48,670 bases of DNA. It comes from Lachnoanaerobaculum orale (GTDB lineage: Bacteria > Bacillota > Clostridia > Lachnospirales > Lachnospiraceae). The notes under the pieces were generated by a model. It saw only the letters and a list, made by a program, of their open reading frames with translations, was not told where the DNA came from and did no database searches. Shown in pieces: positions 25,490 through 34,895 of the stretch. A program made the position numbers and the translations under genes. The DNA is taken from the NCBI RefSeq assembly GCF_003862485.1, contig NZ_RRCM01000001.1:667391-716060 (forward strand), read 5' to 3'. Positions within the stretch are counted from its first letter, which is position 1. Each line of letters begins with the position of its first letter.

Positions 25490-26881
25490 TTGTTACACCA
25501 GTATAAAAATAACGGATATAATATAGTATTGGATGTCAATTCAGGTTCGGTCCATGTAGTGGATGAGCTGATGTATGATGCAATGGCTGTCGGAGAGAAA
25601 CTTATAGGTGAGATAGAAGCACCTATAAAGCTTGACGATGAGACAAAAGCCAAGATAAAAGATGCTCTTATTGACAAATACAGCGAAAAAGAGATAGATG
25701 AGGCTGTAGCCGATATACAGGAGCTTATAGATGTCGAGGAGCTCTATACAAGGGATACCTATGAGCTGTATATCAACGATTTCAAGGAGAGAGAGACAGT
25801 AGTAAAAGCACTTTGTCTGCATATCGCTCACGATTGCAATCTGGCATGTAAGTACTGCTTTGCGGAAGAAGGTGAGTACCACGGCAGAAGAGCTTTGATG
25901 AGTTATGATGTAGGAAAAAGAGCGCTGGATTTCCTTGTTGCAAATTCAGGCAACAGAAAGAATCTTGAAGTGGATTTCTTCGGCGGTGAGCCGCTTATGA
26001 ACTGGCAGGTCGTAAAGGACCTTGTAAAGTATGGAAGAAGTCTTGAGGAGCCGAACAATAAAAAATTCAGATTCACAATAACTACAAACGGTATGCTTTT
26101 GAATGACGAAATCATGGATTTTTGCAATAAAGAGATGTCAAATGTAGTACTGAGTCTGGACGGCAGAAAAGAAGTAAACGATGCCATGCGTCCTACAAGA
26201 GGCGGCAAGGGAAGCTATGATACTATAGTTCCTAAGTTTGTAAAGTTTGCCAAGAGCAGAGGTACCAAGGATTACTATATCAGAGGTACTTTTACAAGAA
26301 ATAATCTGGAGTTTTCAAAGGATGTAATTCACTTTGCGGACCTCGGATTTAAGCAGACAAGTATGGAGCCTGTAGTAGGCGAAGAGAGTGAAACCTACGC
26401 CATCAAAGCTGAAGATATTCCAAAGATTATGGAAGAATATGATAAGCTTGCGGTAGAGTATATCAAGAGAAAGAAGGAAGGAAGAGGCTTTAATTTCTTC
26501 CACTTCAATATAGATTTGACTCAAGGACCATGTGTTGCAAAGAGACTTTCAGGTTGCGGTTCGGGTACAGAGTATCTGGCGGTAACACCTTGGGGAGATT
26601 TATATCCATGTCATCAGTTTGTAGGTAAGGATGAGTTCTTACTTGGAAACGTGTTTGACGGTCTTAAAAGAAAAGACATCAGCAATGAGTTTAAGCTGTG
26701 CAATGTTTATGCCAAGCCTAAGTGTAAGGATTGCTATGCAAGATTTTATTGCAGTGGCGGCTGTGCTGCAAATTCATACAGCTTCCACGGATCTATTACA
26801 GATACTTATGATATCGGTTGCGAACTTCAAAAAAAGAGAATTGAATGTGCAATAATGATAAAAGCAGCGTTAGCTGGGTAA
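25490..26881 (+). CDS. scfB: SCIFF maturase, radical SAM/SPASM enzyme
   Basis: This 463-residue enzyme forms the thioether cross-link in the SCIFF peptide. The N-terminal part (about 1-95) is the peptide-binding region. The radical SAM cluster motif is CNLACKYC, with Cys116, Cys120 and Cys123. The C-terminal SPASM domain carries further Cys ligands in CGSGTEY, PWGDLYPC, CKDCYARFYCSGGC and CELQ. The start is placed at TTG 25490, 6 bases after AGAGGA. It gives MLHQYKNNGYNIVLDVNSG, which matches the usual start of the family. The upstream TTG at 25454 would add 12 atypical residues inside the hairpin. Confidence 0.93.
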   Translation: MLHQYKNNGYNIVLDVNSGSVHVVDELMYDAMAVGEKLIGEIEAPIKLDDETKAKIKDALIDKYSEKEIDEAVADIQELIDVEELYTRDTYELYINDFKERETVVKALCLHIAHDCNLACKYCFAEEGEYHGRRALMSYDVGKRALDFLVANSGNRKNLEVDFFGGEPLMNWQVVKDLVKYGRSLEEPNNKKFRFTITTNGMLLNDEIMDFCNKEMSNVVLSLDGRKEVNDAMRPTRGGKGSYDTIVPKFVKFAKSRGTKDYYIRGTFTRNNLEFSKDVIHFADLGFKQTSMEPVVGEESETYAIKAEDIPKIMEEYDKLAVEYIKRKKEGRGFNFFHFNIDLTQGPCVAKRLSGCGSGTEYLAVTPWGDLYPCHQFVGKDEFLLGNVFDGLKRKDISNEFKLCNVYAKPKCKDCYARFYCSGGCAANSYSFHGSITDTYDIGCELQKKRIECAIMIKAALAG

Positions 26882-26895
26882 AATAGGAGAAGATA

Positions 26896-29376
26896 ATGAA
26901 GGACAATAAGCAAAAGGGCTTAACCTCTCTCTTTATCACATTTGTAGTTTTGGCATTTTTAGGTTTTCTGGCTTTCAATGTTTTGCAAAGCGGAAAACAC
27001 AGCAATGTAACCAAAGTGTCACATACTGCCGAAGAAACTACTATAACAAGTGCAGAGTCTTCTGCAGCGGGAGAGAGCAAGGAGAGTGCATCAAGCACTA
27101 AAGCCGATGAAAGTTCGTCGGCAGGTGAAACTAAGGCAAACACCGAGAGTTCACAAGCTGAGTCGGGCAAAGAATCAGAGAGCGCAAATGAGAGTAAAGC
27201 TGATGAGAAAAAGTCTGATGAGAAGAAGGATGAGAGCGGCAAAACTTCCAAGTTCGGTATGGGAAAGATTAAACTCGGACTTGACTTGGCAGGCGGTGTA
27301 AGTATCACTTATCAAACAGTGGAGAAAAACCCTTCCGATGAGGATATGGCTGATACTATCTATAAATTACAGCAGAGAGTTCAAAACTACTCAACAGAGG
27401 CTGAGGTTTACAGAGAGGGAACAAACAGAATAAATATTGATATTCCGGGTGTATCCGATGCCAACGCTATCTTGAACGAACTTGGAAAACCGGGTTCTTT
27501 GCTGTTCGTAGACCCGCAGGGAAAGACTGTACTTACAGGTGATCAGGTGGCAACAGCCAAAGCCGGTATCGTGGATAACAACGGTAAGAGCGAGTATGTT
27601 GTATCACTTACATTTACAGATGAAGGCTCAAAGGCTTTTGCAGAGGCTACAGCAAAGCTTATCGGTCAGAGAATCGCAATCGTCTATGACAATGTAGTGT
27701 ATTCAAATCCTACGGTTCAGACGGCCATTACAGGCGGTAATGCACAGATTACAGGTATGACTTCATATGATGAAGCAAAGAATCTTGCATCCACCATTCG
27801 TATAGGTTCACTTTCACTTGAGCTTGAAGAGCTTAGAAGTAATGTCGTAGGAGCAAAGCTCGGACAGACAGCCATATCTACAAGTATGAAGGCTGCAGTA
27901 GTAGGCTTTGTGGTTTTGGCGGCATTCATGATCGGAATATTCTTACTTCCGGGTGCGGCATCCGTACTTGCGCTTGCACTTTATATCATACTTGAAGTTC
28001 TTTTGCTGTCGGCATTTGAAATTACGCTGACGCTTCCGGGTATAGCGGGTATCATACTGTCTATAGGTATGGCGGTGGATGCCAACGTTATTATCTTTAC
28101 AAGAATAAAAGAAGAGATTGCACTTGGAAAGAGTGTATATGAGTCCATCAATTCAGGATTTAAAAAGGCTCTTTCAGCAATCATTGACGGTAACGTTACC
28201 ACACTTATAGCTGCGGCAGTGCTTTATATTCGCGGTTCAGGTACGGTAAAGGGATTTGCACAGACACTTGCACTCGGTATTATACTTTCAATGTTTACCG
28301 CACTCTTTGTTACAAAGTTTATACTTAAGGCTTTCTATAATGTAGGTCTTGACGATGCGAAGTTCTACGGTAAGAAGCCTAAGAGAGAGCCGATCAACTT
28401 TGTCGGAATGAGAAAGATTACTCTGAGTATTGCGGCTGCCGTACTTATAATAGGAGTAATATTTGCAGGAATTAACAAGTCAAAGATCGGCGGATTCTTC
28501 AACTACGGTCTTGACTTTAAGGGTGGTACATCAACAAATGTTACATTTGATAAGGATTACAGCCTTGAAGAGATTTCAAAGGATATCGTACCTGTAGTTG
28601 AATCTGTAACAGGTGAGGCAGGAACTCAGACTCAGAAGGTACAGGGTACAAATCAGGTAATTATAAAGACAAGATCACTTTCACTTGATGAAAGAGAGAA
28701 GTTAAATAAGGCACTTGCAGACAAGTTCGGTGTAGATGCCGAAAAGATTACGGCAGAATCAATATCAGGTGCGGTAAGTTCAGAGATGAAAAAGGATGCG
28801 GTAGTGGCAACAGTGCTTGCAACAATCCTTATGCTTATCTATATCTGGGTAAGATTCAGAGACTTCAGTTTTGCTGCAGGCTCAATACTTGCACTTTTAC
28901 ATGATGTATTTGTAGTTATAGCTTGTTATGCAATATTCCGCTGGAGTGTAGGTTCCACATTTATCGCATGTATACTTACAATCCTCGGATACTCAATCAA
29001 TGCAACCATAGTTATATATGACAGAATCAGAGAGAATAAGGCTATCTTGCCGAAGGCAACTTCTAAGGAAGATCTTATCAATATAAGTGTTACAGAGACA
29101 CTTACAAGAAGTATTTATTCTTCACTTACTACATTTATAACTATATTCATACTGTTCTTGATGGGAGTTTCTTCAATCAGAGAGTTTGCATTGCCGATTA
29201 TGGTCGGAATAGTAGCAGGTACATATTCTTCAGTATTCTTATCAAGTGTCTTCTGGTATATACTCAGCAATAAGTTTGACAAGAAGATAGAGGAGAAGAA
29301 GGCTGAGAATGCCAAGAAGAAGAAAAAGACTAAAAAGGTCGAAATAAATAAAGACAGCAACGGTGCTGTAGTTTAG
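26896..29376 (+). CDS. secDF: Protein translocase SecDF fusion
   Basis: This membrane motor pulls preproteins out of the Sec channel using the proton gradient. The 826-residue protein fuses SecD (about 1-480) and SecF (about 495-800). It has 12 expected membrane helices. SecD motifs include LGLDLAGGVSITYQ, LPGIAGIILSIGMAVDANVII and FTRIKEEI. SecF shows GLDFKGGTS and CILTILGYSINATIVIYDRIRE. An unusual Ser/Glu/Lys-rich low-complexity insert (about 50-115) sits between the first helix and the SecD periplasmic domain. AGGAGA precedes ATG 26896. SCIFF genes commonly neighbour secD/secF in Clostridia. Confidence 0.95.
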   Translation: MKDNKQKGLTSLFITFVVLAFLGFLAFNVLQSGKHSNVTKVSHTAEETTITSAESSAAGESKESASSTKADESSSAGETKANTESSQAESGKESESANESKADEKKSDEKKDESGKTSKFGMGKIKLGLDLAGGVSITYQTVEKNPSDEDMADTIYKLQQRVQNYSTEAEVYREGTNRINIDIPGVSDANAILNELGKPGSLLFVDPQGKTVLTGDQVATAKAGIVDNNGKSEYVVSLTFTDEGSKAFAEATAKLIGQRIAIVYDNVVYSNPTVQTAITGGNAQITGMTSYDEAKNLASTIRIGSLSLELEELRSNVVGAKLGQTAISTSMKAAVVGFVVLAAFMIGIFLLPGAASVLALALYIILEVLLLSAFEITLTLPGIAGIILSIGMAVDANVIIFTRIKEEIALGKSVYESINSGFKKALSAIIDGNVTTLIAAAVLYIRGSGTVKGFAQTLALGIILSMFTALFVTKFILKAFYNVGLDDAKFYGKKPKREPINFVGMRKITLSIAAAVLIIGVIFAGINKSKIGGFFNYGLDFKGGTSTNVTFDKDYSLEEISKDIVPVVESVTGEAGTQTQKVQGTNQVIIKTRSLSLDEREKLNKALADKFGVDAEKITAESISGAVSSEMKKDAVVATVLATILMLIYIWVRFRDFSFAAGSILALLHDVFVVIACYAIFRWSVGSTFIACILTILGYSINATIVIYDRIRENKAILPKATSKEDLINISVTETLTRSIYSSLTTFITIFILFLMGVSSIREFALPIMVGIVAGTYSSVFLSSVFWYILSNKFDKKIEEKKAENAKKKKKTKKVEINKDSNGAVV

Positions 29377-29383
29377 GTATTTT

Positions 29384-30514
29384 ATGAAATATGAGATAAA
29401 GGCTTTGGACAAAAAAGCTAAAAGTGCCACTATGGAGACGGTCCACGGTACTGTAGAGACTCCGCTCTTTATGAATGTAGGTACCGTGGCGGCCATAAAG
29501 GGTGCCGTATCCACCGATGACCTTAAGGAAATAGGTTGTCAGGTGGAGCTTTCAAATACTTATCACCTGCATGTAAGGACAGGTGATAAGCTTATTAAAG
29601 AATTCGGCGGTTTGCATGAGTTTATGCACTGGGACAGACCGATACTTACAGATTCGGGCGGTTTTCAGGTGTTCTCACTTGCAAAACTTAGAAAGATTAA
29701 GGAAGAAGGAGTAAACTTCAATTCACATATAGACGGCAGAAAGATTTTTATGGGACCTGAGGAGAGTATGCAGATACAGTCAAACCTCGGTTCCACAATA
29801 GCTATGGCGTTTGATGAATGTCCTCCGGCGCTTGCCGAGAGAAAGTACATAGAAGCTTCAGTGGCCCGCACTACAAGGTGGCTGCAAAGATGTAAGACGG
29901 AGATGGACAGGCTGAACTCTTTGGAGGATACTGTCAACAAAGAGCAGCTCTTATTTGCTATCAATCAGGGCGGAATCATTGATGATATAAGGATTTCACA
30001 TGCCAAGGAGATAAGCGAGATGGATCTTGACGGCTATGCGATAGGCGGTCTGGCTGTAGGTGAAAGTCACGATGAGATGTATCATATCTTGGATGTGACT
30101 GTAGAACATCTGCCACAGAACAAGCCTACATATCTTATGGGTGTAGGAACTCCTATAAATATACTTGAAGCCGTGGAAAGAGGAGTGGACTTTTTCGACT
30201 GTGTATACCCGAGCAGAAACGGTAGGCACGGCCATGTATACACAAATCACGGAAAGCTGAATCTTTTTAATAAGAAGTTTGAGTTAGATAAGAGACCTAT
30301 AGAAGAAGGATGTAATTGTCCTGCTTGCAGATCCTATTCAAGAGGATATATCAGGCATCTTTTGAAAGCGAATGAAATGCTCGGTATGCGTCTTTGTGTA
30401 TTGCACAATCTTTATTTCTATAATACAATGATGAGTGAGATTCGTACGGCTATACGCGAAGGAAGATATACTGAATATAAAAATAATAAAATAAGAACAA
30501 TGCTTGAGGGTTAA
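29384..30514 (+). CDS. tgt: tRNA-guanine transglycosylase (queuosine)
   Basis: The enzyme exchanges guanine 34 for preQ1 in tRNAs with GUN anticodons. Of these, Asn and Asp tRNAs are encoded at the window start. The 376 residues include TDSGGFQVFSL with Asp90 as general acid/base. The nucleophile Asp is in VDFFDCVYPSRNGRHG at about 272. The zinc site is CNCPAC near 310 plus a downstream His. Length is normal. It begins 8 bases after the secDF stop. Confidence 0.96.
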   Translation: MKYEIKALDKKAKSATMETVHGTVETPLFMNVGTVAAIKGAVSTDDLKEIGCQVELSNTYHLHVRTGDKLIKEFGGLHEFMHWDRPILTDSGGFQVFSLAKLRKIKEEGVNFNSHIDGRKIFMGPEESMQIQSNLGSTIAMAFDECPPALAERKYIEASVARTTRWLQRCKTEMDRLNSLEDTVNKEQLLFAINQGGIIDDIRISHAKEISEMDLDGYAIGGLAVGESHDEMYHILDVTVEHLPQNKPTYLMGVGTPINILEAVERGVDFFDCVYPSRNGRHGHVYTNHGKLNLFNKKFELDKRPIEEGCNCPACRSYSRGYIRHLLKANEMLGMRLCVLHNLYFYNTMMSEIRTAIREGRYTEYKNNKIRTMLEG

Positions 30515-30525
30515 AGAGGAGAATT

Positions 30526-30831
30526 ATGAATATTTTAGCGACAGCAAATGCAGGTGGCGGTTTTGGAATTGGTGCAGTAGCAATGTATGTGGTATTCATT
30601 GCTGCAATATTTTACTTTATGGCTTATAGGCCTAACAAGAAGGAGAAGGCTAAACAGGCTGAACTTTTTGCAAGTCTTGAAGTCGGTGATACTGTAGAGA
30701 CTTCAGCAGGCTTTTATGGCGTCTTGATTGATATTACAGATGATACTGTAATAGTTGAGTTCGGAAATAACAAGAATTGTCGTATTCCGATGAGAAAAGA
30801 TGCTATTATAAAAAATGAGAAAAGTGAGTAA
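30526..30831 (+). CDS. yajC: Preprotein translocase subunit YajC
   Basis: This small single-pass membrane partner of SecDF has 101 residues. It has an N-terminal helix (about 17-37, VAMYVVFIAAIFYFMAYRP) followed by KKEKAKQAELFASLEVGDTVETSAGFYG, the typical YajC cytoplasmic domain. AGAGGAG lies 5 bases before ATG 30526. It closes the sec-tgt operon. Confidence 0.95.
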   Translation: MNILATANAGGGFGIGAVAMYVVFIAAIFYFMAYRPNKKEKAKQAELFASLEVGDTVETSAGFYGVLIDITDDTVIVEFGNNKNCRIPMRKDAIIKNEKSE

Positions 30832-30836
30832 AATCT

Positions 30837-30863
30837 AAGCACATCTTCGGATGTGCTTTTTTT
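30837..30863 (+). terminator. Terminator after yajC
   Basis: A perfect 9-bp stem, AAGCACATC with GATGTGCTT, closes on a UUCG tetraloop and runs into a T-run. It ends the SCIFF-Sec operon only 13 bases before the next start. Confidence 0.92.
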
Positions 30864-30875
30864 GGAAAGGCGGAT

Positions 30876-31871
30876 ATGGACAGTTATATAGTACTGGATT
30901 TGGAGTGGAATCAAAGTCCGAACGGCAGAGAATACAGCAATAAAGATCTTCCCTTTGAAATAATAGAAATAGGAGCCTTAAAACTTAATTGTGATTTGGA
31001 AATAGTTGATGAATTTCACAGAGTAGTAAAACCTACAGTATACAAGAAGATGCATTTTAAGGTGCATGAGGTGGTACAGATAGGTATCGGAGAGCTTAAG
31101 AGAAAGGGTGTACCATTTGTAGATGCTATAAATGATTTTTACAGATTTTGCGAGATAGACGACAGAAATAAAAAAAAGATAATTTGCACATGGGGAAACC
31201 TTGACCTTGTGGAGCTTCAGAGAAATATAAAGTTTTACGGTGTGGAAAACAAGTTTGAATATCCGCTTTTTTATTATGATCTTCAAAAGCTTTTCAATAT
31301 CAGATACCCTAACGGTGAGCAGGATCGGATACCTCTTGAAAGAGCCGTGCATATGCTGGGTATTGATATAAGAAGACCGTTCCACCACGCCTTTGATGAT
31401 GCTTACTATACGGCGAGAGTAATGCAGAGAATGGACTTTTGGCCTGTAAGCGAGTACTATTCACTGGATTATTACCGTGTACCGAGAAATCCGGAGGAAG
31501 AGATTTACTTGCATTTTTCAGGTTACTCAAAGTTTGTATCCACACTGTTTGATACAAAGGAGGAGGCTATATCAGATAAGCACAACTCCGACCTTATCTG
31601 TGACAGATGTAACAGGATGTTAAAGAAAAAGATAAAGTGGTTTTCCACAAATCAAAGAAACTACTACTGTATAGGTATCTGTCCGGAGCACGGATATGTC
31701 AAAGGCAAGATAAGAGTAAGAAAAAACGACGGTAAATACTATGTGATAAAGACCACAAAGGTGGTGGATGCGGATGTATTTGAAGAAGTAATGCAAAAGT
31801 ATGAGGAAAGCAAGATAAAGAAAATCATAAAGAGCAGAAGAAGAAATGCCTATAATATGGGAGATGTCTAA
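30876..31871 (+). CDS. DEDDh 3'-5' exonuclease family protein
   Basis: The 331-residue protein begins with an exonuclease domain. Exo I is IVLDLEWNQ (Asp8, Glu10). Exo II is the TWGNLDLVELQ region near 105. Exo III is FHHAFDDAYYTARV near 175. The fold resembles the KapD/ERI-1-like group of RNA or DNA trimming nucleases. The C-terminal third (about 230-331) includes a CDRC...CPEHG zinc-ribbon-like segment, which is not part of the plain exonuclease. Substrate is unknown. It has its own start after the yajC terminator and leads a tightly packed operon. Confidence 0.8.
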   Translation: MDSYIVLDLEWNQSPNGREYSNKDLPFEIIEIGALKLNCDLEIVDEFHRVVKPTVYKKMHFKVHEVVQIGIGELKRKGVPFVDAINDFYRFCEIDDRNKKKIICTWGNLDLVELQRNIKFYGVENKFEYPLFYYDLQKLFNIRYPNGEQDRIPLERAVHMLGIDIRRPFHHAFDDAYYTARVMQRMDFWPVSEYYSLDYYRVPRNPEEEIYLHFSGYSKFVSTLFDTKEEAISDKHNSDLICDRCNRMLKKKIKWFSTNQRNYYCIGICPEHGYVKGKIRVRKNDGKYYVIKTTKVVDADVFEEVMQKYEESKIKKIIKSRRRNAYNMGDV

Positions 31872-32957
31872 TTGGAAAAAGAAACAGTTGTAAGAAAGAT
31901 AGATAATAAAGATATAGAAGAATTGTATCATGATGATAGTATAAAATCGGCGGCGGATATAATAAAGTCCGGCGGACTGGTGGCATTCCCTACAGAAACC
32001 GTATACGGTCTGGGTGCAGACGCATTTTTGGAAGAGGCTGCAAAAAAGATATATGCCGCAAAGGGCAGACCGAGTGACAATCCGTTGATAGTACATATTG
32101 CAAATGTAGATGATGTAGAAAATATTGCAAAGGATATACCCGATATTTTCTACACTCTTGCAAAAAAGTACTGGCCGGGTCCTATGACCATAGTTTTGAA
32201 AAAAAGAGATATTATTCCTTACGCTACAAGCGGCGGTCTGGACACTGTAGCCGTAAGGCTTCCCGGTAATGATATCGCAAGGGCTCTTATAAAGGTTGCA
32301 GGAGTACCCATAGCTGCACCGAGTGCAAATACCTCAGGCAGGCCTTCACCTACAAAGGCAAGCCATGTATTTGAGGATATGAACGGCAAAATAGATATGA
32401 TAATAGACGGTGGTGCGGTAGGTATAGGTGTTGAGTCAACCATCATAGACCTTACATCGGATATACCTACACTCCTTAGACCGGGTGCCGTTACTCTTGA
32501 GATGTTAAGAAAGATTTGTGAAAGGGTGGATGTAGACCCTGCCATAGAGCATTTACTTACAGGCAGTGAGGCTCCTAAGGCTCCGGGAATGAAATATAAG
32601 CATTATGCTCCAAAGGCGGATATGAAGCTTGTAAGAGGAGATGAGAGTGCGGTTTTAAAGTATATGAAAGACAGGATAAAAGACTGTGACAAACCTATGG
32701 CTTTTCTTACCGTAGATGAACATAAGAAGGATTTGGAAGCGGAGGCAAAGGGAAAGAGCGGCATAAATATTTTAAGCCTCGGAAGTATAAAAAATCCCGA
32801 CAGTATTGCTCACAATCTTTTTGATGTCCTAAGAAAATGTGATGAGCTGGGTGTGGAGTACATACTTTCAGAAGTCTTTGACGAAAGCGGAATAGGAAAG
32901 GCGATAATGAACAGATTAAAAAAGGCCGCAGGTTTTGAAATAATTGATGTAAGGTGA
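31872..32957 (+). CDS. L-threonylcarbamoyladenylate synthase (Sua5/YwlC type)
   Basis: The enzyme makes threonylcarbamoyl-AMP for t6A37 modification of ANN-decoding tRNAs. The 361-residue protein has the YrdC domain (about 20-215), with SGGLVAFPTETVYGLGADA, AAKGRPSDNPLIVHI and PSANTSGRPSPT. A Sua5-specific C-terminal domain (about 240-361) follows. It starts at TTG 31872 directly after the exonuclease stop, with GGGAG upstream. No ATG nearby would keep the N-terminal strand intact. Confidence 0.93.
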   Translation: MEKETVVRKIDNKDIEELYHDDSIKSAADIIKSGGLVAFPTETVYGLGADAFLEEAAKKIYAAKGRPSDNPLIVHIANVDDVENIAKDIPDIFYTLAKKYWPGPMTIVLKKRDIIPYATSGGLDTVAVRLPGNDIARALIKVAGVPIAAPSANTSGRPSPTKASHVFEDMNGKIDMIIDGGAVGIGVESTIIDLTSDIPTLLRPGAVTLEMLRKICERVDVDPAIEHLLTGSEAPKAPGMKYKHYAPKADMKLVRGDESAVLKYMKDRIKDCDKPMAFLTVDEHKKDLEAEAKGKSGINILSLGSIKNPDSIAHNLFDVLRKCDELGVEYILSEVFDESGIGKAIMNRLKKAAGFEIIDVR

Positions 32958-32960
32958 ATT

Positions 32961-33455
32961 ATGAGCGAGAAAAGAGAAGATTATATAAATTGGGATGAGT
33001 ACTTTATAGGCGTGGCAAAGCTCAGTGCGAAAAGATCAAAGGATCCTAACACACAGGTAGGGGCATGTATAGTAAGTGAGGACAATAAGATACTTTCAAT
33101 GGGATATAACGGTTTTCCAAGGGGATGTTCTGATGAGGAGTTTCCGTGGGGAAAGGACCTTGAACTTAGCGACCCTTACAATGCAAAGTATTTATACTCC
33201 ACACATAGTGAGCTTAATGCCATATTGAACTACAGAGGCGGCTCACTTGAGGGCAGCAAGATATATGTTACACTTTTTCCTTGCAATGAATGTGCAAAGG
33301 CTATAATACAGGCGGGGATAAAGACCATTATATATGAAGACGACAAGTATGCGAACAGCCCTTCTGTCAGAGCAAGCAAAAGGATGTTGAATGCGGCAGG
33401 AGTAAGGTACTATGAATATCAACCAAGCGGTAGAAAAATAGAGATAACGGTATGA
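32961..33455 (+). CDS. Deoxycytidylate (dCMP) deaminase family protein
   Basis: This zinc enzyme deaminates dCMP to dUMP to supply thymidylate. The 164 residues include the zinc ligands and catalytic Glu in THSELNAI and the PCNECAK motif. The N-terminus (DPNTQVGACIVSEDNKILSMGYNGFPRGC) is typical of ComEB/dCMP deaminases. AAGGTGA precedes ATG 32961. The stop overlaps the nth start (ATGA). Confidence 0.92.
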   Translation: MSEKREDYINWDEYFIGVAKLSAKRSKDPNTQVGACIVSEDNKILSMGYNGFPRGCSDEEFPWGKDLELSDPYNAKYLYSTHSELNAILNYRGGSLEGSKIYVTLFPCNECAKAIIQAGIKTIIYEDDKYANSPSVRASKRMLNAAGVRYYEYQPSGRKIEITV

Positions 33456-34081
33456 CGGACAAGAGATTACAAAATATATTGGATAAACTGGATGAAGCAT
33501 ACGGCACTGAAAAGAAGATGTATTTGGAGTACAATACTCCGTGGCAGCTTCTTTTTGCCACTATTTTGAGTGCACAGTGTACAGATGCGAGGGTGAATAT
33601 AGTTACAAGAGACCTATATAAAAAATATGACAGCCTTGAAAAATTTGCCGCGGCAAGCGTGGAGGAGATGGAAAAAGATATTCATTCCATCGGTTTTTAC
33701 CACAGTAAGGCAAGAAATCTGATAGCCTGTGCAAGAAAGTTGCTTTCGGATTTTAACGGGGAGGTTCCAAGCGACCTTGAGAGTCTTTTAAGTTTGCCGG
33801 GTGTGGGAAGAAAGACCGCCAATGTAATAAGAGGCAATATCTTTGATATGCCCAGCATTGTGGTGGACACACATGTAAAAAGAATCACAAAAAAGCTTGG
33901 GCTTACAGAAAGTGACGACCCTGTAAAGATAGAGTTTGAACTTATGGAGATTTTGCCCAAAGACCACTGGATACTGTGGAATACCGACCTTATAACACTT
34001 GGAAGGACCATATGCATTGCAAGAAGAGAAAAATGTGATATCTGCTTTTTGAGAGAGGATTGCCCGAGTGCGAAGGTATGA
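33452..34081 (+). CDS. nth: Endonuclease III
   Basis: This DNA glycosylase/AP lyase removes oxidised pyrimidines. The 209 residues show the helix-hairpin-helix LLSLPGVGRKTANV with the catalytic Lys and the catalytic Asp in VVDTHVKRI. The C-terminal 4Fe-4S loop has the exact spacing C-x6-C-x2-C-x5-C (CIARREKCDICFLREDC). The ATG overlaps the dCMP deaminase stop. Confidence 0.97.
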   Translation: MTDKRLQNILDKLDEAYGTEKKMYLEYNTPWQLLFATILSAQCTDARVNIVTRDLYKKYDSLEKFAAASVEEMEKDIHSIGFYHSKARNLIACARKLLSDFNGEVPSDLESLLSLPGVGRKTANVIRGNIFDMPSIVVDTHVKRITKKLGLTESDDPVKIEFELMEILPKDHWILWNTDLITLGRTICIARREKCDICFLREDCPSAKV

Positions 34082-34785
34082 GAATTACGGATTATGTAGC
34101 AATTGACCTTGAGACTACGGGGGTAAGCGTTTCAAAAGATAAGATAATAGAGGTCGGACTTATAAAGGTGAAAGACTCTCATATTGTGGAGATGTTTTCC
34201 TGTATAATAAATCCGAATATGCCTGTGAGTTATGAAATTTTAAATCTTACCGGAATAGATGAAGATGAAATAAAATCAGCAAAATATATACAGGATGTAA
34301 TCGGAGAGATAGTGGAGTTTTGTGAGGGCTTTGATTTGCTCGGACACAATACCATCTTTGATTACAGCTTTGTAAGAAAAGAAGCAAATAATGCAGGGCT
34401 TGATTTTGAAAAGAGAGGTATTGATACATATAAACTTTGTAAGAAAATACTACCTCCCGATGTAAAGAAAAATCTGACTGATGCCTGTGCTTATTTCGGA
34501 ATAGAGAGAAAACATATGCACAGGGCGTTTTCAGATGCTTATTTTACACATATGCTTTATCAAAGTATATTGGAATATTTCCCCGAGCTTGGATGTGACA
34601 CCGAGATGATGAAAGTAAAGCTGAAAAAGTTTATTCCTATCAGAAAAAGAACAAAAGAGGACTTGCAGAAATTACTAAAGTGTCATAGAATTGTTTGCAA
34701 GGTAAATATCGACTTGCTTTCAGAGTCTGAAGCCAAGCGAATGATAGACAAAATTTTATCTCAAAAAGAAAAGAGGTTTATATGA
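34078..34785 (+). CDS. DnaQ/PolC-like 3'-5' exonuclease
   Basis: The 235-residue protein is a stand-alone DEDDh exonuclease. Motifs are VAIDLETTGV (Asp and Glu), LLGHNTIFDYSFVR with the second Asp, and HRAFSDAYFT with His and Asp. The C-terminal part (about 175-235) is Lys-rich and unassigned. ATG 34078 overlaps the nth stop (ATGA). An upstream in-frame start at 34060 lies inside nth. It probably acts in DNA repair or proofreading with its neighbours. Confidence 0.85.
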   Translation: MRITDYVAIDLETTGVSVSKDKIIEVGLIKVKDSHIVEMFSCIINPNMPVSYEILNLTGIDEDEIKSAKYIQDVIGEIVEFCEGFDLLGHNTIFDYSFVRKEANNAGLDFEKRGIDTYKLCKKILPPDVKKNLTDACAYFGIERKHMHRAFSDAYFTHMLYQSILEYFPELGCDTEMMKVKLKKFIPIRKRTKEDLQKLLKCHRIVCKVNIDLLSESEAKRMIDKILSQKEKRFI

Positions 34786-34889
34786 AGAATAACAAAAGGC
34801 GAATTATTTCGATAGCGATAGTTGCAATATTAGTTCTGGCAATGGTAGTTCCGGTAGTAGTTTCAGCATTGGTTACAGTGAGAGGATGA
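34782..34889 (+). CDS. 35-residue membrane peptide
   Basis: This short frame encodes MKNNKRRIISIAIVAILVLAM-type sequence: a basic start, one strong membrane helix and a tail ending VTVRG. Its ATG overlaps the exonuclease stop (ATGA) and AGAGG lies 4 bases upstream, so it should be translated. No family is recognised. It precedes the exported VanW protein and could be a small membrane regulator. Confidence 0.6.
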   Translation: MKNNKRRIISIAIVAILVLAMVVPVVVSALVTVRG

Positions 34890-34895
34890 TGGGAA

